Notes under the pieces: generated by a model
The model's input: only the letters and a program-made list of their open reading frames with translations
Told to the model about the DNA's origin: nothing
The model's database searches: none
Program-made: the position numbers and the translations under genes
In this document: positions 7,027 through 8,216 of the stretch, piece after piece
Position numbering within the stretch: the stretch's first letter is position 1
Layout: each line of letters opens with the position of its first letter
Source of the DNA: JAFGKM01 sp964403465
GTDB lineage: Bacteria; Ratteibacteria; UBA8468; B48-G9; JAFGKM01
Length of the DNA: 8,216 nucleotides
Direction: 5' to 3'
NCBI GenBank assembly: GCA_964403465.1
Contig: CAYOFY010000070.1
Span: 1-8,216 of the forward strand

Positions 7027-7084
7027 CGTTCAATCCCTCGCTCTGGCAAACATCTTGCGAAACGGAGTAGTTATGGAGTCTATT

Positions 7085-7534
7085 TTACAAGCTGGGCTTT
7101 ACTATTTTCACCGGTCCGGGTATATCCATGCTTTTCTGCCCTTTCGGCAATTCAGGAACCTTGACCATAAATCCGTTACAAACAGGACATTTTGGTACCC
7201 TTGGATCTTTTTGAGGATCTTGCAGCGGGACATTTTCAAGATCCTTCGCACTCGGCATATCAAAAGCAAAAATTGTTCCGTCATTAACGCATTGAAAAAC
7301 AGGATATGCATTCTTGCCTTCGCTGAACGGAGACTCCATAGGATATTCAAGCGGTTCTTTTGCAGACACTGTTTTCTTAAAAACCTTGTTTGCCTGTGTG
7401 TCAACCAGTACTAATTCAAAATCTTTTACCACCTCTATGGTGTCCTGCCTGGGCTTTAACTGCCTTGCAATTAAACCCACTGCAATAAGAATCACTACTA
7501 TCAACCCTGTCTGCATTAATCTCTGCTTCTTCAT
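7085..7534 (-). CDS. Small membrane-anchored protein with degenerate zinc-ribbon (CxxC) domain
   Basis: About 150 residues and first gene after the promoter. Lys/Arg residues precede one hydrophobic segment (TGLIVVILIAVGLIA), a signal anchor with no lipobox, so the rest probably sits outside the cytoplasmic membrane. The soluble part contains YPVFQCVNDGTIFAF and later PKCPVCNGF. This resembles a two-knuckle zinc ribbon whose first knuckle has lost its second cysteine (CVND where CxxC is expected), leaving three cysteines. Two ATGs are adjacent (7535-7537 and 7532-7534); the second is used here because GGGAGG (7541-7546) is six bases away, against three for the first. The stop is 58 bp before the hydrolase. 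Similar small anchored proteins, some beside pseudopilins, occur at sugar loci of PVC bacteria as far as I recall. The function is not known, and a role in secretion or surface assembly is only a guess. Confidence 0.8.
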   Translation of the reverse strand: MKKQRLMQTGLIVVILIAVGLIARQLKPRQDTIEVVKDFELVLVDTQANKVFKKTVSAKEPLEYPMESPFSEGKNAYPVFQCVNDGTIFAFDMPSAKDLENVPLQDPQKDPRVPKCPVCNGFMVKVPELPKGQKSMDIPGPVKIVKPSL

Positions 7535-7540
7535 CATTTT

Positions 7541-7546
7541 CCTCCC
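7541..7546 (-). promoter_or_regulatory. Shine-Dalgarno of the first operon gene
   Basis: GGGAGG sits three bases before the first of two adjacent ATGs and six before the second. Spacing favours the second, giving a protein that starts MKKQRL. Confidence 0.65.
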
Positions 7547-7595
7547 TGCTCCCGCTCAAGGAGCATTATTTTTGGTTGCATAGATACCGATTGCA

Positions 7596-7611
7596 TGTAA
7601 ACGTTGTTTCA
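7596..7611 (-). promoter_or_regulatory. Operator-like imperfect palindrome at the predicted transcription start
   Basis: TGAAACAACGTTTACA (minus strand) begins at the last base of the -10 hexamer and covers the expected +1 near 7604. The core AACGTT is a perfect palindrome and the half CGTTTACA matches the LacI/CcpA-family half-site, but the other half matches at only about four of eight bases. The position would suit a repressor controlling the sugar operon. No regulator gene is in the window, so this is tentative. Confidence 0.3.
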
Positions 7612-7639
7612 GTATAGAATAAAAAAAATATTTTGTCAA
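7611..7639 (-). promoter_or_regulatory. Sigma70-type promoter of the sugar operon
   Basis: Reading leftward, TTGACA (7634-7639) is a perfect -35 hexamer, followed by a 17 bp AT-rich spacer (7617-7633) and TATACT (7611-7616), one mismatch from TATAAT. Transcription would start near 7604, leaving a leader of about 65-70 bases before the first ATG. It is the only strong promoter seen ahead of the eight minus-strand genes, and gaps within the run are at most 58 bp, so it probably drives them all. Confidence 0.8.
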
Positions 7640-7844
7640 ATGCAAACGGAGATAAAAAACTTCAGTTCCCGATATATGCACAGGCGATAAAGATTTGGGA
7701 TAAAAATTTTCAATTAACAGGGAGTTTTCTATAATACTTCGCTCATAATACTCGACGAAGACTTTCATTGGGATATCGACCTTCTCGACCTCATTGTTTT
7801 ATCTTCTTTCTTTACCCTCTTATTAGACATCTTAACCGACACTT

Positions 7845-7868
7845 TCACGAGGTGAAGCCCCTTCGTGA
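7845..7868 (-). terminator. Hairpin downstream of the beta-helix gene, possible weak terminator
   Basis: TCACGA (minus strand, 7863-7868) and TCGTGA (7845-7850) form a six-base stem around a 12-base interval that can add two G-C pairs. It begins 31 bases after the beta-helix stop, where a terminator would sit, but no T-run follows on either strand, so intrinsic termination is doubtful. Confidence 0.3.
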
Positions 7869-7898
7869 TGTGCAGAAAACCACACAGGGACTGTTCTT

Positions 7899-8216
7899 CT
7901 ACAGGCGTGATGGAGATTCGTCATTACTCTTCCTAATCCCTATCTTCTCCGCCGGAATCGGCACAAAGCCCAGCGCCAGCGCCGGGGAGTCGGGCCGCAG
8001 GCGGTAGTCGCCGGCGGACGCGTCCACGAACAGCGGGTCGGCGATCAGGGAATGGGCGTCGTTGCCGAGCAGCTGCCATTCCGCGAACGACACCTGCTGT
8101 CCAGATCCGCCGTACGAACCGCCCGACATCCACGACCCGCGGAAACAGACCGTGTACTCGCCGCCATCCCTGTTGAAGAACAGGTTGTAGTCGGACTCCG
8201 CCAGGGCGCGGGGAAT
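7899..8216 (-). CDS. C-terminal fragment of a right-handed parallel beta-helix protein
   Basis: The open frame enters from the right edge and ends at the TAG at 7899-7901, giving 105 residues with no start in the window. SDYNLFFNRDG (8-18) is a typical beta-helix coil ('DYNLYY'). ADPLFVDASAGDYRLRPDSP (59-78) continuing into ALALGF (79-84) is the C-terminal module seen in many pectate-lyase-like or polysaccharide-lyase-like beta-helix proteins of Planctomycetes and Lentisphaerae, usually secreted. The GC content is very high (about 63-78% in lines counted by eye), with G/C at most third positions, unlike the operon. The last 11 residues, RKSNDESPSRL, are lower in GC and do not look like the usual family end ('IGLY..E.RASW'), so the natural C-terminus may have been replaced at about 7935. 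Catalytic residues would lie outside the window and the substrate cannot be given. Confidence 0.8.
   Translation of the reverse strand: MPRALAESDYNLFFNRDGGEYTVCFRGSWMSGGSYGGSGQQVSFAEWQLLGNDAHSLIADPLFVDASAGDYRLRPDSPALALGFVPIPAEKIGIRKSNDESPSRL

Larger units (their letters stand above)
7538..7898. other. AT-rich intergenic region
   Basis: This 361 bp gap separates the beta-helix fragment from the operon. It contains the promoter, the operator-like element, the leader and a weak hairpin. An open frame (7556-7768, minus strand) crosses it, but that frame runs straight through the -35/-10 elements, has no good Shine-Dalgarno and resembles no family I know, so it is not called. No tRNA, CRISPR or insertion-sequence ends are visible. 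One line counted by eye (7621-7680) has about 28% GC. Confidence 0.6.

Noticed and set aside
7027..7084. Possible terminator between the zinc-ribbon-like gene and the hydrolase
   Set aside because: Only a four-base GCAA/TTGC stem is visible and no T-run follows, so the gap is best seen as an intra-operon leader.
7556..7768. 70-codon minus-strand frame in the AT-rich gap (begins MKVFVEYYER)
   Set aside because: It is read straight through the -35 and -10 elements, has no convincing Shine-Dalgarno and its composition follows the AT-rich DNA. A remnant of an old gene cannot be excluded.
7933..8133. Alternative 66-codon minus-strand frame in the GC-rich end
   Set aside because: It is a high-GC shadow of the beta-helix frame, rich in Arg/Ala/Gly and without motifs, while the other frame shows ADPLFVD and SDYNLFF.
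1..8216. CRISPR arrays, tRNA or rRNA genes, insertion-sequence ends
   Set aside because: Reading both strands shows no regular direct repeats, cloverleaf-like segments, transposase motifs or terminal inverted repeats.

Overview
The window reads as a fragment of a carbohydrate-catabolism locus from a bacterium with moderate GC. Family content points loosely to the PVC superphylum (Lentisphaerota, Kiritimatiellota or Planctomycetota) or similar uncultured lineages. The reasons are a paired expansion of uroporphyrinogen-decarboxylase-like (URO-D) genes, a GH95-related enzyme, a small membrane-anchored CxxC protein and a parallel beta-helix protein ending in an 'ADPLFVD..GDYRL..DSPAL' module. This placement is inference from family content; there is no phylogenetic marker in the window.

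Every convincing gene lies on the minus strand, so the locus reads from right to left. At the right edge (7899-8216) is the C-terminal end of a GC-rich beta-helix protein that starts outside the window. An AT-rich gap (7538-7898) follows. It holds one excellent sigma70-type promoter (TTGACA, 17 bp, TATACT) with an imperfect operator-like element at the expected start of transcription. Next comes an eight-gene run: a membrane-anchored zinc-ribbon-like protein, a GH95-related glycoside hydrolase-like protein, two different URO-D-fold proteins, a PfkB sugar kinase, a ribulose-phosphate/allulose-6-phosphate 3-epimerase-like protein, a 6-phospho-3-hexuloisomerase-like SIS protein, and the first 29 codons of a further gene cut by the left edge. 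URO-D 1/URO-D 2 and URO-D 1/kinase overlap by 4 nt, epimerase and isomerase overlap by 23 nt, and the other gaps in the run are 20-58 nt. Together this supports one transcript.

The working model is inference: an imported glycoside or oligosaccharide is cut in the cytoplasm by the GH95-like enzyme (no signal peptide seen), PfkB phosphorylates the released sugar, and the 3-epimerase and hexuloisomerase move the carbon-3 configuration or keto group to feed fructose-6-phosphate. The two URO-D-like proteins have no assigned step. They carry different putative metal motifs (HSCG versus HCDG) and sit between hydrolase and kinase, which makes the cluster a candidate for an undescribed sugar-processing pathway. 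The GH95-like protein also appears to lack the Asn-x-Asn motif of characterised GH95 fucosidases, so its substrate should not be assumed to be fucose.
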